Positions 1 to 8,630 of a DNA stretch of 64,000 nt are shown here, piece by piece. Source of the stretch: Corynebacterium deserti GIMN1.010 (GTDB taxonomy: Bacteria; Actinomycetota; Actinomycetes; Mycobacteriales; Mycobacteriaceae); assembly GCF_001277995.1 (NCBI RefSeq), contig NZ_CP009220.1, forward strand, positions 558,001-622,000, given 5' to 3'. The notes beneath the pieces were generated by a model that worked only from the letters and a program-made list of their open reading frames with translations, did not search any database and was not told where the DNA came from. How positions within the stretch are numbered: position 1 is the first letter of the stretch; each line of letters begins with the position of its first letter. The translations under genes were made by a program, and so were the position numbers.

Positions 1-302
1 ACGAGGTCGTAGACGCGGATTCCTTCGGGTGCGATAGAGGTTTGGGGGAGCAGGCCGAGTTCGCGGGCTAGGTCTTTCGGTTTGTAGGAATCAAGGCTCT
101 TTTCGTCGAAAAGCACCTGCCCGGTCTGTGGCCGGATGACTCGGGCGAATCCGCGCAGCAGCGTCGACTTGCCGCAGCCGTTGGGCCCAATGATGGCGGT
201 GAAGGTGCGGTCGGGGATGGCGAGTTTGAGGTCGCGGGCGATGGTGTGGTTGTCGTAGCCGATAGTGACGTTGTTCATGGCAAGACGCGAGGTGGTAGTC
301 AT
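1..302 (-). CDS. Iron-siderophore ABC transporter ATP-binding protein (partial, N-terminal ~100 aa)
   Basis: This is the amino-terminal part of a FecE/FepC-type ATPase that powers siderophore import; the rest lies beyond the left edge. The start is the ATG at 302-300, preceded by AGAAGGA. The Walker A motif GPNGCGKST is visible around residues 39-47, followed by a stretch typical of the family (LLRGFARVIRPQTGQV). It is the third gene of a leftward operon after two FecCD permeases, 19 bp downstream of the second. The family is clear; the substrate (heme or a siderophore) cannot be read from the sequence. Confidence 0.93.
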   Translation of the reverse strand, partial: MTTTSRLAMNNVTIGYDNHTIARDLKLAIPDRTFTAIIGPNGCGKSTLLRGFARVIRPQTGQVLFDEKSLDSYKPKDLARELGLLPQTSIAPEGIRVYDL

Positions 303-321
303 GGTTGTCCTTCTAAGTCTG

Positions 322-1410
322 TTAGAGCATTTTCGCGCGGGTTTCGCGGATGAGCAGCCAGATCATGTAGCAGCCACCGATCGAGACAGTGAGTAGGCCG
401 ACGGGAATGCTGCGGTAGAAACTTGCGATGTATAGCGAGGCTAGGTGTGCGCAGCTTAGAAGTGCTGCACCCATAGCCGCGGATGCGTAGAGGTTAACGC
501 CGGGGGAGTGGGAGAGGCGACGTGCGAGCTGCGGTGCGACGAGCGCGATGAAGGAGATCGGGCCGGCAGCGGCGGTGACCAGTGCGGTGGTGGCCACGCC
601 GATGACAATGAGTGCTAGGCGTGTGGAGTTGATGTGGAAACCGAGGGTGCTGGCCACGTCATCGCCCATTTCCATCATTGCTATTCGACGCGACAGTGCG
701 AGCGCCGCGACGATGATGACGGCGGCTATCAGCAGCGAGGGGATCAGGGACTGCCAGGTGACGCGGTTGATGGAGCCGGCGCTCCAAAAGCCGACAACCA
801 TCGCGTCTTCTACTTCCGCGCGTGTGATGAGGTAGGCGTTGATTGAGGTGAGCATCGCGGATACACCGATGCCGACGATGATCAACCGAAAACCTTGGAC
901 ACCTTTGCGCCAAGCCAGTAGGTATACCGCGATGGCTGTGGTGATGCCGCCGATGATCGCGGCACACGCGATGCCCCAGTAGTGGGTGTTGCCGGCAACC
1001 AAAATGACTAAAACAACTGCGGTGTAGGAACCGGCGTCGAAACCGATGACATCGGGTGATCCCAGTGGATTGCGGGTTAGCGATTGGAAGATGGCGCCAC
1101 CGATGCCCAGGAGTGCGCCGAACACGACGGCCGCGATGGCGATCGGTAGGCGCCATTCGCGGACCACAAGGAGTTGGAATTTCTCACCTTCACCTGCCAG
1201 GGCTGCAATGACCTGGGAAAGGGAAAGCGGGTAGTCGCCGAGGGTGATTGCAACAGTGGCGGATGTAATGGCCACAGCAAACAGCACAAGACACACGACA
1301 ACTGTGCGTAGAGGCATACGCACAGACAGCGAACGATTTCGAACGGTGAGGCTGCGGTACCCGGTTGCTGGTACGCCTGAGGCGGTGTGAAGTTTAGATA
1401 CCACTTGCAT
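322..1410 (-). CDS. FecCD-family siderophore ABC transporter permease
   Basis: A 362-residue integral membrane permease of the BtuC/FecCD family, the transmembrane half of an importer for iron chelates. About nine or ten hydrophobic segments are visible, and the loop GxxFQSLTRNPLGSPDVIGFDAG is diagnostic of the family. The start at 1410 is an ATG, but its Shine-Dalgarno (GGAGG) is almost adjacent. The in-frame GTG at 1404 is better spaced and may be the true start. The gene overlaps the upstream permease by 17 bp, so the two are probably translationally coupled and form a heterodimer. No substrate-binding protein lies next to it. Confidence 0.93.
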   Translation of the reverse strand: MQVVSKLHTASGVPATGYRSLTVRNRSLSVRMPLRTVVVCLVLFAVAITSATVAITLGDYPLSLSQVIAALAGEGEKFQLLVVREWRLPIAIAAVVFGALLGIGGAIFQSLTRNPLGSPDVIGFDAGSYTAVVLVILVAGNTHYWGIACAAIIGGITTAIAVYLLAWRKGVQGFRLIIVGIGVSAMLTSINAYLITRAEVEDAMVVGFWSAGSINRVTWQSLIPSLLIAAVIIVAALALSRRIAMMEMGDDVASTLGFHINSTRLALIVIGVATTALVTAAAGPISFIALVAPQLARRLSHSPGVNLYASAAMGAALLSCAHLASLYIASFYRSIPVGLLTVSIGGCYMIWLLIRETRAKML

Positions 1411-2482
1411 GCCTCCGTCGAACGAGCGCGATAAGCACTGGTGCGCCGATCACGGCTGTCACAATGCCGACTTCAATTTCTCCAGGACGTGCGATGACGC
1501 GTCCCAAGATATCGGCGGCCAGGATGAGGGCAGGAGCGCAGAGCGCGGAAAATGCGATGATCCAGCGTTGGTCGGGGCCGACAATCCAGCGCACCACGTG
1601 AGGCACCATCAAACCAACAAAGCCAATACCGCCGGTCAGCGCTGTTGCACCACCCGCAAGTAGAGTGACTGCGATAATTCCGAGCACGCGGGTGCGAATG
1701 ACTTTGGTGCCAAGCGAGGCTGCGAGATCGTCTCCAAGTGCGATGGAATTAAGAGCGCCCGAGACTCCCAGGGCGAGGATGAGGCCGATAGTGAGGAAAG
1801 GCAGCACAGCGACGGTGTCGGAAATATCGGTGCGAGCTACCGAACCGAGGTTCCAATTGCGAATGCTTTCAAAAGTATCTGGATTAATTAACGTGAGGAA
1901 GCTGGTAAATCCACCCAGCACTGCCGACAACGCAACACCCGCGAGCACGAGCGCAACAGGATTAGCGCGCGTCGAGCCCGTGCCTGCACCAATTAGATAC
2001 ACCAAGACTGTTGCAATGGCAGCGCCACCAAACGCCCACCAGATGTAACCGCTGATGCTGCTTAGGCCAAACACTCCGACGCCCACGGTGACGGCAAAAC
2101 CCGCACCAGCGTTCACGCCCAAAATGCCCGGATCCGCCAGGGGATTACGTGTTAGAGCCTGAATCAGCGCACCAGCCACCCCAAAAGCGCAGCCGGTAAT
2201 AACAGCGACGACTGTGCGTGGAATACGCATCGACCACACAATAATCGAGCTCTCCGACCCATCCCGCGCCAGCAGCCCGTGCCACACGGCATCAGCTGGC
2301 AGCGGATTCGCGCCAACTAGCACGCTCATTACAATCAACGTGGCCAGCACCACGAGGAATCCAGCAAGGCCTGACAGGCGGCGCCCAAGGCTTGTGCTTA
2401 TCGACGCCATGGTCCTTGCCGATTTAGCTGACTCTGTCAGTGCTTCGTTTGGCCTCCCGACGGGAGGTGCGGCCGTGATCAT
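1394..2482 (-). CDS. FecCD-family siderophore ABC transporter permease
   Basis: The second 362-residue FecCD permease and the first gene of the leftward operon. It has a long cytoplasmic N terminus before the first membrane segment (about residue 37), about ten transmembrane helices, and the family signature around LIQALTRNPLADPGILGVNAGA. The ATG at 2482 follows AGGA. A DtxR-like iron box lies 55-73 bp upstream, so transcription should be repressed under iron sufficiency. The partner proteins are the downstream permease and ATPase; the binding protein must be encoded elsewhere. Confidence 0.93.
   Translation of the reverse strand: MITAAPPVGRPNEALTESAKSARTMASISTSLGRRLSGLAGFLVVLATLIVMSVLVGANPLPADAVWHGLLARDGSESSIIVWSMRIPRTVVAVITGCAFGVAGALIQALTRNPLADPGILGVNAGAGFAVTVGVGVFGLSSISGYIWWAFGGAAIATVLVYLIGAGTGSTRANPVALVLAGVALSAVLGGFTSFLTLINPDTFESIRNWNLGSVARTDISDTVAVLPFLTIGLILALGVSGALNSIALGDDLAASLGTKVIRTRVLGIIAVTLLAGGATALTGGIGFVGLMVPHVVRWIVGPDQRWIIAFSALCAPALILAADILGRVIARPGEIEVGIVTAVIGAPVLIALVRRRHASGI
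2396..2407. repeat. First of 17 exact copies of dispersed 12-mer GCGTCGANAAGC
   Basis: Exact copies in either orientation were found by eye at 2396, 9813, 13960, 18083, 26458, 35240, 35449, 35527, 39580, 41211, 45413, 46319, 46919, 51738, 59914, 61159 and 63203. The variable base is A, C or T in the GCGTCGANAAGC orientation. Copies lie in genes in more than one reading frame and also in intergenic DNA, which points to selection on the DNA rather than on a peptide. The function is unknown to me. Confidence 0.85.
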
Positions 2483-2536
2483 TCCTAAAAAGTCCTTCTG
2501 CCTAGATTGGCGAGTATAAAAATGCAGGAAACAAGC

Positions 2537-2555
2537 TTAGGTGAGGCTGAACTTA
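2537..2555. promoter_or_regulatory. DtxR-like iron box
   Basis: TTAGGTGAGGCTGAACTTA matches 15 of 19 positions of the DtxR/IdeR consensus palindrome TTAGGTTAGGCTAACCTAA. It lies upstream of the first FecCD permease gene, where an iron-dependent repressor would block its promoter. The position and the target genes (iron uptake) support the assignment; binding is inferred. Confidence 0.75.
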
Positions 2556-3111
2556 CTAAGTGTGCCCTTCCTGACAAATTGAGGCAATTTTAGGTGAAGT
2601 GGTTCACAACGGATCGCTGAAACAAAAAAAGAAACGTTTTAGCAGATAGGGGTTGTCTTCTATATGACTTTATGGTTAACTACTTGAGTTGCCTTAACAC
2701 GGTGTGAATTAATCACGCCAGTTGGTAAGGCAAACATGACACCTTCAAATGGGGTCGAGGGGCATGATTCATGTCGTTCAACTCCAGGGGGTATCCACTG
2801 AAGCCGGGTTAACCGGTGAAGGCGGAACCGGAGAAGGGGCATGGCAAATAAACAGCGGCAGTTACGTTAGGGCCTAGCACACGCATTTTATGGTCCCTTC
2901 CGATTTCCCTGACATCATGTTGGGTTTATCGTGGCGCGTTTTATTTGCACAGCGCCCGTGATCCAATGTCAGACACATTTGACAGGTCAGGTTAAACACT
3001 GGCGTTGCGCCCGAGCCCCTAGCCCGGACAACGTTATAGAGAAAGAATGAAGCGAATTCCCACCGCTTTTCCAAAATGGAAGATGTGGGACGAGCGAGGA
3101 AGAGGATAAGC
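2556..3111. other. Intergenic region and S10-operon leader
   Basis: About 550 bp between the divergent iron-uptake operon and rpsJ hold no convincing gene. A small inverted repeat GTGAAGTGGTTCAC (2594-2607) and a near-palindrome CCGGGTTAACCGG (2804-2816) are visible. A TTGACA at 2979 and a TATAGA at 3035 are promoter-like but too far apart to form one promoter. The S10 promoter and any L4-responsive leader structure could not be fixed by eye. Confidence 0.5.
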
Positions 3112-3417
3112 GTGGCGGGACAAAAGATCCGCATTAGGCTCAAGGCCTACGACCACGAGGCGATTGATGCGTCTGCACGCAAGATCGTTGAGACGGTCAC
3201 CCGTACGGGTGCCCGAGTCGTTGGACCAGTGCCTTTGCCTACCGAAAAGAACGTATACGCCGTTATTCGTTCTCCCCATAAGTACAAGGACTCTCGCGAG
3301 CACTTCGAGATGCGCACTCACAAGCGCCTGATCGACATCCTCGACCCGACGCCGAAGACTGTTGATGCCCTTATGCGCATCGACCTTCCGGCCAGCGTCG
3401 ACGTGAACATTCAGTGA
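3112..3417 (+). CDS. rpsJ: 30S ribosomal protein S10
   Basis: A 101-residue S10, the usual bacterial length, involved in small-subunit assembly and transcription antitermination (NusE). The start is the GTG at 3112, giving the conserved opening [14 protein letters not shown], with a purine-rich GAGGAAGAGGA upstream. In-frame codons further upstream are not conserved in S10. It is the first gene of the S10 block, 32 bp ahead of rplC. Confidence 0.98.
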   Translation: MAGQKIRIRLKAYDHEAIDASARKIVETVTRTGARVVGPVPLPTEKNVYAVIRSPHKYKDSREHFEMRTHKRLIDILDPTPKTVDALMRIDLPASVDVNIQ

Positions 3418-3449
3418 TCGACGGAATTTTTGGCAGCGGAGAATAAATA

Positions 3450-4106
3450 ATGAGTGAAAACGAGATCAAGGGCATTCTGGGCACCAAGCTCGGCATGACT
3501 CAGATCTTCGACGAGGAAAACCGAGTTATCCCGGTTACCGTCGTTGAAGCGGGTCCATGCGTAGTTTCCCAGATTCGCACCGTTGAAACCGATGGCTACA
3601 ACGCCATCCAGATCGCCTACGGCGAAATCGACCCACGCAAGGTGAACCAGCCTCTGACTGGTCACTTCAAGAAAGCAGGCGTTACCCCCCGCCGCCACGT
3701 CACCGAGATTCGTATGGACGATGTCTCCGGTTACGAGGTTGGACAGGACGTTACCGTTGAAATCTTCAACGACATCAAGTTCGTTGACGTCACCGGTACC
3801 ACCAAGGGTAAGGGCTACGCCGGCGCTATGAAGCGCCACGGCTTTGCTGGCCAGGGTGCCGGCCACGGTAACCAGGCTGCACACCGCCGCGTTGGTGGCA
3901 TTGGTGCAGCTGCTACCCCAGGCCGCATCTTCAAGGGCAAGCGTATGGCTGGCCGCATGGGTAATGACCGCGTCACCACCCAGAACCTTAAGGTTCAGAA
4001 GATTGACGCCGATGCCAACCTCATCCTGATCAAGGGTGCGATCCCGGGCAACCGTGGCGGCATCGTTACCGTTAAGACCGCAGTGAAGGGCGGTGCACAC
4101 GCATGA
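3450..4106 (+). CDS. rplC: 50S ribosomal protein L3
   Basis: 218 residues matching L3 throughout: the N-terminal [15 protein letters not shown] and the central glycine/histidine-rich loop ([12 protein letters not shown]) that reaches the peptidyl-transferase region. L3 starts 50S assembly. The stop codon overlaps the rplD start by 4 bp (ATGA), indicating translational coupling. Confidence 0.98.
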   Translation: MSENEIKGILGTKLGMTQIFDEENRVIPVTVVEAGPCVVSQIRTVETDGYNAIQIAYGEIDPRKVNQPLTGHFKKAGVTPRRHVTEIRMDDVSGYEVGQDVTVEIFNDIKFVDVTGTTKGKGYAGAMKRHGFAGQGAGHGNQAAHRRVGGIGAAATPGRIFKGKRMAGRMGNDRVTTQNLKVQKIDADANLILIKGAIPGNRGGIVTVKTAVKGGAHA

Positions 4107-4759
4107 CGAATCTGAAGCTGGACGTCCAGGTTGCCGACGGCTCTACCGCCGGTTCTGTTGACCTCCCTGCAGAGATTTTTGACCGTGAGGTTTCCGTCGC
4201 ACTGCTGCACCAGGTTGTCAACGCACAGCTTGCAGCAGCTCGACAGGGTACCCACTCCACCAAGACCCGTGGTGAAGTTCGTGGCGGTGGCCGCAAGCCA
4301 TTCCGTCAGAAGGGAACCGGTCGCGCTCGTCAGGGCTCGATCCGCGCACCTCACTTCACCGGTGGTGGCATCTCCCACGGCCCTAAGCCACGTGACTACT
4401 CTCAGCGCACCCCTAAGAAGATGATCAAGGCTGCACTTTACGGTGCACTCTCCGATCGTGCACGCAATGCACGCATCCACGTCATCTCCGAACTGGTGCC
4501 AGGTCAGACCCCTTCGACCAAGTCTGCAAAGGCTTTCATCGAGCGTCTGTCCGAGCGTAAGTCCATCCTGCTTGTAGTAAGCCGTGAGGACATCAACGCC
4601 CAGAAGAGCGCAAACAACCTGCCCGGCGTCCACATCCTGGCCGCTGATCAGCTGAACACCTACGACGTTCTCAAGTCTGATGACGTTGTGTTCTCTGTTG
4701 ACGCTCTCCACACCTTCATCAACCGCGCTACTGGTGCGGCACAGGAGGAGCAGAACTAA
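4103..4759 (+). CDS. rplD: 50S ribosomal protein L4
   Basis: 218 residues. The internal extended loop ([20 protein letters not shown]) that lines the exit tunnel is present. In other bacteria L4 also represses its own operon; no L4-binding leader could be recognised here. It overlaps rplC by 4 bp and rplW by one base (TAATG). Confidence 0.98.
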   Translation: MTNLKLDVQVADGSTAGSVDLPAEIFDREVSVALLHQVVNAQLAAARQGTHSTKTRGEVRGGGRKPFRQKGTGRARQGSIRAPHFTGGGISHGPKPRDYSQRTPKKMIKAALYGALSDRARNARIHVISELVPGQTPSTKSAKAFIERLSERKSILLVVSREDINAQKSANNLPGVHILAADQLNTYDVLKSDDVVFSVDALHTFINRATGAAQEEQN

Positions 4760-5064
4760 TGGCTACCATTGCCAACCCACGCGACATCATCCTCGCACCG
4801 GTCGTTTCTGAGAAGTCCTATGGCCTCATGGAGCAGAACGTGTACACGTTCTTCGTCTCCAAGGACGCCAACAAGACCCAGATTAAGATCGCCATCGAAG
4901 AGATCTTCGGCGTAAAGGTTGCTTCCGTGAACACCGTTAACCGTGCAGGTAAGCGCAAGCGCTCCCGCTCCGGTTTCGGTACCCGCAAGGCTACCAAGCG
5001 CGCTTACGTAACTCTTCGCGAGGGCAGCGACTCCATCGACATCTTCAACGGCTCCGTCGCTTAA
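4759..5064 (+). CDS. rplW: 50S ribosomal protein L23
   Basis: 101 residues with the L23 opening ([19 protein letters not shown]) and the basic loop [18 protein letters not shown]23 sits at the exit of the peptide tunnel and is the docking site for trigger factor and SRP. The start codon overlaps the rplD stop; a 24 bp gap with AAAAGGA precedes rplB. Confidence 0.98.
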   Translation: MATIANPRDIILAPVVSEKSYGLMEQNVYTFFVSKDANKTQIKIAIEEIFGVKVASVNTVNRAGKRKRSRSGFGTRKATKRAYVTLREGSDSIDIFNGSVA

Positions 5065-5088
5065 GACGTCGATAGAAAAGGACACATT

Positions 5089-5931
5089 ATGGCTATTCGT
5101 AAGTACAAGCCGACAACCCCGGGTCGCCGTCAGAGCTCCGTTTCCATGTTCTCGGAGATCACCCGCTCGACCCCTGAGAAGTCACTTCTTCGCCCACTGA
5201 ACAAGACCGGCGGACGTAACTCTCACGGACACATCACCACCCGTCACCGTGGTGGTGGACACAAGCGTCGTTACCGCGTCATCGACTTCCGTCGTAATGA
5301 CAAGGACGGCATCTTGGCTAAGGTCGCTCACATCGAGTACGACCCAAACCGTACCGCTAACATTGCACTGCTTCACTACTTCGATGGCGAGAAGCGTTAC
5401 ATCCTCGCACCGAAGGGCCTGACCCAGGGCACCGTTATCGAGTCCGGCGCAGCAGCCGACATCAAGGTTGGTAACAACCTTCCATTGCGTAACATCCCAA
5501 CTGGTACCACCATCCACAACGTGGAGCTGAAGCCAGGCGCAGGTGCAAAGCTTGCTCGTTCCGCTGGTGCATCCATCCAGCTTCTTGGTAAGGAAGGCTC
5601 CTACGCAGTTCTGCGTATGCCATCCTCCGAGATCCGCCGCGTCGACATCCGCTGCCGCGCGACTGTTGGTGAGGTCGGCAACGCTGACCAGATCAACATT
5701 CGTTGGGGTAAAGCTGGTCGTATGCGCTGGAAGGGCTGGCGCCCAACCGTCCGTGGTGTCGTTATGAACCCGGTCGACCACCCACATGGTGGTGGTGAAG
5801 GCAAGACTTCCGGTGGTCGCCACCCAGTTTCCCCATGGGGACAGAAGGAAGGCCGCACCCGTAAGCCTAAGCGTTACAGCGATGACATGATTGTTCGTCG
5901 CCGTCGCGCTAACAAGAACAAGAAGCGCTAA
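5089..5931 (+). CDS. rplB: 50S ribosomal protein L2
   Basis: A 280-residue L2, full length, a 23S rRNA-binding protein needed for peptidyl-transferase activity. The conserved C-terminal motif [17 protein letters not shown], containing the universally conserved histidine, is present. Codon use is strongly biased, as expected for a highly expressed gene. It lies in mid operon, 16 bp ahead of rpsS. Confidence 0.98.
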   Translation: MAIRKYKPTTPGRRQSSVSMFSEITRSTPEKSLLRPLNKTGGRNSHGHITTRHRGGGHKRRYRVIDFRRNDKDGILAKVAHIEYDPNRTANIALLHYFDGEKRYILAPKGLTQGTVIESGAAADIKVGNNLPLRNIPTGTTIHNVELKPGAGAKLARSAGASIQLLGKEGSYAVLRMPSSEIRRVDIRCRATVGEVGNADQINIRWGKAGRMRWKGWRPTVRGVVMNPVDHPHGGGEGKTSGGRHPVSPWGQKEGRTRKPKRYSDDMIVRRRRANKNKKR

Positions 5932-5947
5932 GAGGAGGTAACGAAGA

Positions 5948-6226
5948 ATGCCACGCAGCCTTAAGAAGGGCCCGTTCGTCGATGAGCACCTCCTCAACAA
6001 GGTAGACGCTCAAAACGAAAAGGGCACCAAGCAGGTCATCAAGACCTGGTCCCGCCGTTCCACCATTCTCCCCGATTTCATCGGCCACACCTTTGCTGTC
6101 CATGATGGACGCAAGCATGTGCCAGTTTTCGTGGACGATGCCATGGTTGGCCACAAGCTGGGCGAATTCGCCCCAACCAAGACCTTCAAGGGTCACGTCA
6201 AGGACGACAAGAAGGGACGTCGATAA
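5948..6226 (+). CDS. rpsS: 30S ribosomal protein S19
   Basis: 92 residues with the S19 opening [15 protein letters not shown] and the conserved [16 protein letters not shown] near the C terminus. S19 forms a complex with S13 in the small-subunit head near the A-site tRNA. A strong Shine-Dalgarno (AGGAGG) lies at 5933-5938. The next gene starts 4 bp after the stop codon. Confidence 0.98.
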   Translation: MPRSLKKGPFVDEHLLNKVDAQNEKGTKQVIKTWSRRSTILPDFIGHTFAVHDGRKHVPVFVDDAMVGHKLGEFAPTKTFKGHVKDDKKGRR

Positions 6227-6229
6227 GCG

Positions 6230-6592
6230 ATGAGTGACAACATCACCTCCGCACGTGCGACCGCTCGTTTCGTCCGCGTCAGCCCAATGAAGGCTCGTCG
6301 CGTCATCGATCTCGTTCGCGGCAAGACCGTGTCCGAGGCACTGTCTATCCTGAAGTACGCGCCACAGGCAGCATCTGAGCCTGTTGCAAAGGTTGTTGCA
6401 TCCGCAGCAGCAAACGCTGAGAACAACTTCGGCCTGGATCCACGCACCCTGGTTATCTCCGAGGCATACGCCAACGAAGGTCCAACCATGAAGCGCTTCC
6501 AGCCACGTGCTCAGGGACGTGCTTTCCAGATCCGTAAGCGCAGCAGCCACATCACCGTGGTTGTTGAGAGCCAGAAGGAAGGAGCCAACTAG
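6230..6592 (+). CDS. rplV: 50S ribosomal protein L22
   Basis: 120 residues. The tunnel beta-hairpin region ([20 protein letters not shown]), where macrolide-resistance changes occur in other bacteria, is intact, as is the N-terminal [18 protein letters not shown]. The TAG stop shares one base with the rpsC GTG start. Confidence 0.98.
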   Translation: MSDNITSARATARFVRVSPMKARRVIDLVRGKTVSEALSILKYAPQAASEPVAKVVASAAANAENNFGLDPRTLVISEAYANEGPTMKRFQPRAQGRAFQIRKRSSHITVVVESQKEGAN

Positions 6593-7338
6593 TGGGCCAG
6601 AAGATCCATCCACACGGCCTCCGATTGGGCATCACTTCCGACTGGAAGTCCCATTGGTACGCCGACAAGTCTTACGCTGACTACGTCGCAGAAGACATCA
6701 AGATTCGCGAATTCCTGTCCAAGGGCCTCGACCGCGCCGGCATCGCCGACGTTGTTATCGAGCGCACCCGCGACCGCGTTCGCGTAGATATCCACACCGC
6801 TCGCCCAGGCATCGTCATTGGTCGTCGTGGCGCTGAGGCTGACCGTATCCGCCGTGAGCTCGAGAAGCTCACCGGCAAGCAGGTTGCCCTCAACATCCTC
6901 GAGGTCAAGAACGTCGATGCTAACGCTCAGCTGGTGGCACAGTCCATCGCAGAGCAGCTGACCAACCGCGTGGCATTCCGCCGCGCAATGCGCAAGGCTA
7001 TCCAGTCTGCAATGCGTCAGCCACAGGTTAAGGGCATCAAGGTCGTGTGCTCCGGTCGTCTTGGCGGTGCCGAGATGTCCCGCACCGAGCGCTACCACGA
7101 GGGACGCGTTCCACTGCACACCCTTCGCGCTGAAATCGATTACGGCACCTACGAGGCTCACACCACCTTCGGACGCATCGGCGTCAAGGTGTGGATCTAC
7201 AAGGGTGACGTCGTTGGTGGACGTCGCGAGAGCGAGATCAATGCACCCGCAGAGCGTCGCGGTCGCGGCGACCGCAACGCGCGTCCGCGTCGTGGTGGCC
7301 AGCGTCGTCAGCGTGCTGAGCAGAAGCAGGAGGGCTAA
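6592..7338 (+). CDS. rpsC: 30S ribosomal protein S3
   Basis: 248 residues starting with GTG ([13 protein letters not shown]). The KH RNA-binding domain carries the GxxG element in [15 protein letters not shown], and the C-terminal S3 domain ends in a basic, arginine-rich tail. S3 helps form the mRNA entry channel. It is coupled to rplV and lies 2 bp ahead of rplP. Confidence 0.98.
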   Translation: MGQKIHPHGLRLGITSDWKSHWYADKSYADYVAEDIKIREFLSKGLDRAGIADVVIERTRDRVRVDIHTARPGIVIGRRGAEADRIRRELEKLTGKQVALNILEVKNVDANAQLVAQSIAEQLTNRVAFRRAMRKAIQSAMRQPQVKGIKVVCSGRLGGAEMSRTERYHEGRVPLHTLRAEIDYGTYEAHTTFGRIGVKVWIYKGDVVGGRRESEINAPAERRGRGDRNARPRRGGQRRQRAEQKQEG

Positions 7339-7340
7339 AC

Positions 7341-7757
7341 ATGCTTATTCCTAAGCGCGTTAAGTACCGTCGCCAGCACCGTCCTACCCGTAGCGGTATT
7401 TCAAAGGGCGGCAACCGCGTCACCTTCGGTGATTACGGCATCCAGGCTCTCGAGCCTGCCTACATCACCAACCGTCAGATCGAATCTGCACGTATTGCCA
7501 TCAACCGCCACGTCAAGCGTGGTGGCAAGGTTTGGATCAACATCTTCCCAGATCGCCCTCTGACCCAGAAGCCACTCGGCGTTCGTATGGGTTCCGGTAA
7601 GGGTCCTGTGGAGAAGTGGGTTGCAAACGTGAAGCCGGGCCGTATCCTCTTCGAGATGAGCTACCCGGACGAAGCTACCGCACTCGAAGCACTGCGCCGC
7701 GCTGGCCAGAAGCTTCCTTGCAAGGTCCGTATCGTCAAGAAGGAGGATCAGCTCTAA
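7341..7757 (+). CDS. rplP: 50S ribosomal protein L16
   Basis: 138 residues with the L16 opening [15 protein letters not shown] and the conserved [16 protein letters not shown] loop near the A-site tRNA elbow. It overlaps the rpmC start by one base (TAATG). Confidence 0.98.
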   Translation: MLIPKRVKYRRQHRPTRSGISKGGNRVTFGDYGIQALEPAYITNRQIESARIAINRHVKRGGKVWINIFPDRPLTQKPLGVRMGSGKGPVEKWVANVKPGRILFEMSYPDEATALEALRRAGQKLPCKVRIVKKEDQL

Positions 7758-7987
7758 TGGCTATCGGTACCCCAGCACACGAGTTCCGTGAGCTCAACGA
7801 AGAAGAACTGGTCACCCGCCTCAACGAGGCTAAGGAAGAACTGTTCAACCTTCGCTTCCAGCTTGCCACCGGCCAGCTGACCAACAACCGCCGCCTGCGC
7901 ACCGTCAAGCGCGACATCGCCCGCATCTACACCGTTATTCGCGAGCGTGAGCTGGGCTTGTCTGTGGTTCCGGGAGCTGAGGCTTAA
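7757..7987 (+). CDS. rpmC: 50S ribosomal protein L29
   Basis: A 76-residue, two-helix L29. The start is the ATG at 7757, overlapping the rplP stop. The longer reading frame upstream is only an open frame through rplP. The conserved core ([19 protein letters not shown]) and [16 protein letters not shown] are present. L29 neighbours L23 at the tunnel exit. Confidence 0.96.
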   Translation: MAIGTPAHEFRELNEEELVTRLNEAKEELFNLRFQLATGQLTNNRRLRTVKRDIARIYTVIRERELGLSVVPGAEA

Positions 7988-7989
7988 TT

Positions 7990-8268
7990 ATGAGTGAGGC
8001 AAACGTGGACAACCAGGAAAAGAGCATCCGTAAGGTTCGCACCGGCTACGTGGTTTCTGACAAGATGCAGAAGACCATTGTCGTCGAGCTTGAGGACCGT
8101 AAGCAGCACGCTCTCTACGGCAAGATCATGCGCTCCGCCAAGAAGGTAAAGGCACATGACGAGGACCAGATCGCCGGCATCGGTGACTTGGTTCGTATCG
8201 AAGAGACCCGCCCGCTGTCCAAGGACAAGCACTTCCGCCTCGTCGAGATCATCGAGAAGGCTAAGTAA
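7990..8268 (+). CDS. rpsQ: 30S ribosomal protein S17
   Basis: 92 residues with the OB-fold S17 signature ([21 protein letters not shown] ... IRMEET-like). It is the last gene of this block and is followed by a strong terminator. In many bacteria rplN follows directly; here a 3.5 kb insertion of metabolic genes separates them. Confidence 0.98.
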   Translation: MSEANVDNQEKSIRKVRTGYVVSDKMQKTIVVELEDRKQHALYGKIMRSAKKVKAHDEDQIAGIGDLVRIEETRPLSKDKHFRLVEIIEKAK

Positions 8269-8297
8269 TTTGGGCGTCATCTCTTAGATGACTTTTA

Positions 8298-8350
8298 AAC
8301 CCCTTCAGTCCCCACCATCACGGTGGGAGCTGAAGGGGTTTTCCTCTTTT
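8298..8350 (+). terminator. Rho-independent terminator after rpsQ
   Basis: The inverted repeat AACCCCTTCAG ... CTGAAGGGGTT encloses a second stem (CCCACC/GGTGGG) and is followed by a T-rich run. This is a classic intrinsic terminator closing the S10 transcription unit. Confidence 0.93.
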
Positions 8351-8407
8351 TCAAGGTGCCCTAACGTGCCGCCGCAGTGTGAATTGGGTTACAAAACCAC
8401 TACATAG

Positions 8408-8423
8408 ATACCCCAGAGGGTAT
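8408..8423. promoter_or_regulatory. CsoR/CstR-type operator upstream of persulfide module
   Basis: The perfect interrupted palindrome ATACCC-CAGA-GGGTAT lies 12 bp upstream of the first ORF of the module and overlaps the likely -10/+1 region (CATAGAT). GC-tract operators of this shape are bound by CsoR-family repressors, including the persulfide sensor CstR. The downstream CoA-disulfide reductase-rhodanese supports CstR-type control by reactive sulfur, rather than copper. No repressor gene is in the window. Confidence 0.7.
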
Positions 8424-8435
8424 ATGGTGGTGGGT

Positions 8436-8630
8436 ATGCCAGCTGTTGAAATTACAGAAGACAACCTGACGCTGTTCGTTTCAGAAAACACCACCGCGGT
8501 GCTGGATCTCTGGGGATCATGGTGCGAGCCCTCCCAGGGTGCTAAGACTCAAGCCGATATCACCGTCGTCAAGGGATATCCGCAAGCGCGACATACGCGT
8601 GCTGCGCAACGCGAGGAGGCAACGAGATGA
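8436..8630 (+). pseudogene. Truncated thioredoxin-like remnant
   Basis: A 64-residue frame whose first ~37 residues resemble the start of a thioredoxin (VEITEDNLTLFV ... AVLDLWGSWCEPS). The active site reads WCEPS, where thioredoxins have WCGPC, so the resolving cysteine is missing. The sequence then runs into an unrelated basic tail, with roughly the last 60 residues of the fold absent. It overlaps the next gene by 4 bp (ATGA), so it may survive as a translational leader. A functional single-cysteine mini-protein is possible but less likely. Confidence 0.6.

Noticed and set aside
2979..3040. TTGACA and TATAGA as the S10 promoter
   Set aside because: They are about 50 bp apart, too far for one promoter; neither has a proper partner at 16-18 bp.
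5182..6000. 272-codon minus-strand frame across rplB-rpsS
   Set aside because: It lies wholly opposite two certain ribosomal genes; strong codon bias in highly expressed genes creates long shadow frames. The same applies to 3411-4100, 3995-4711 and 6589-7161.
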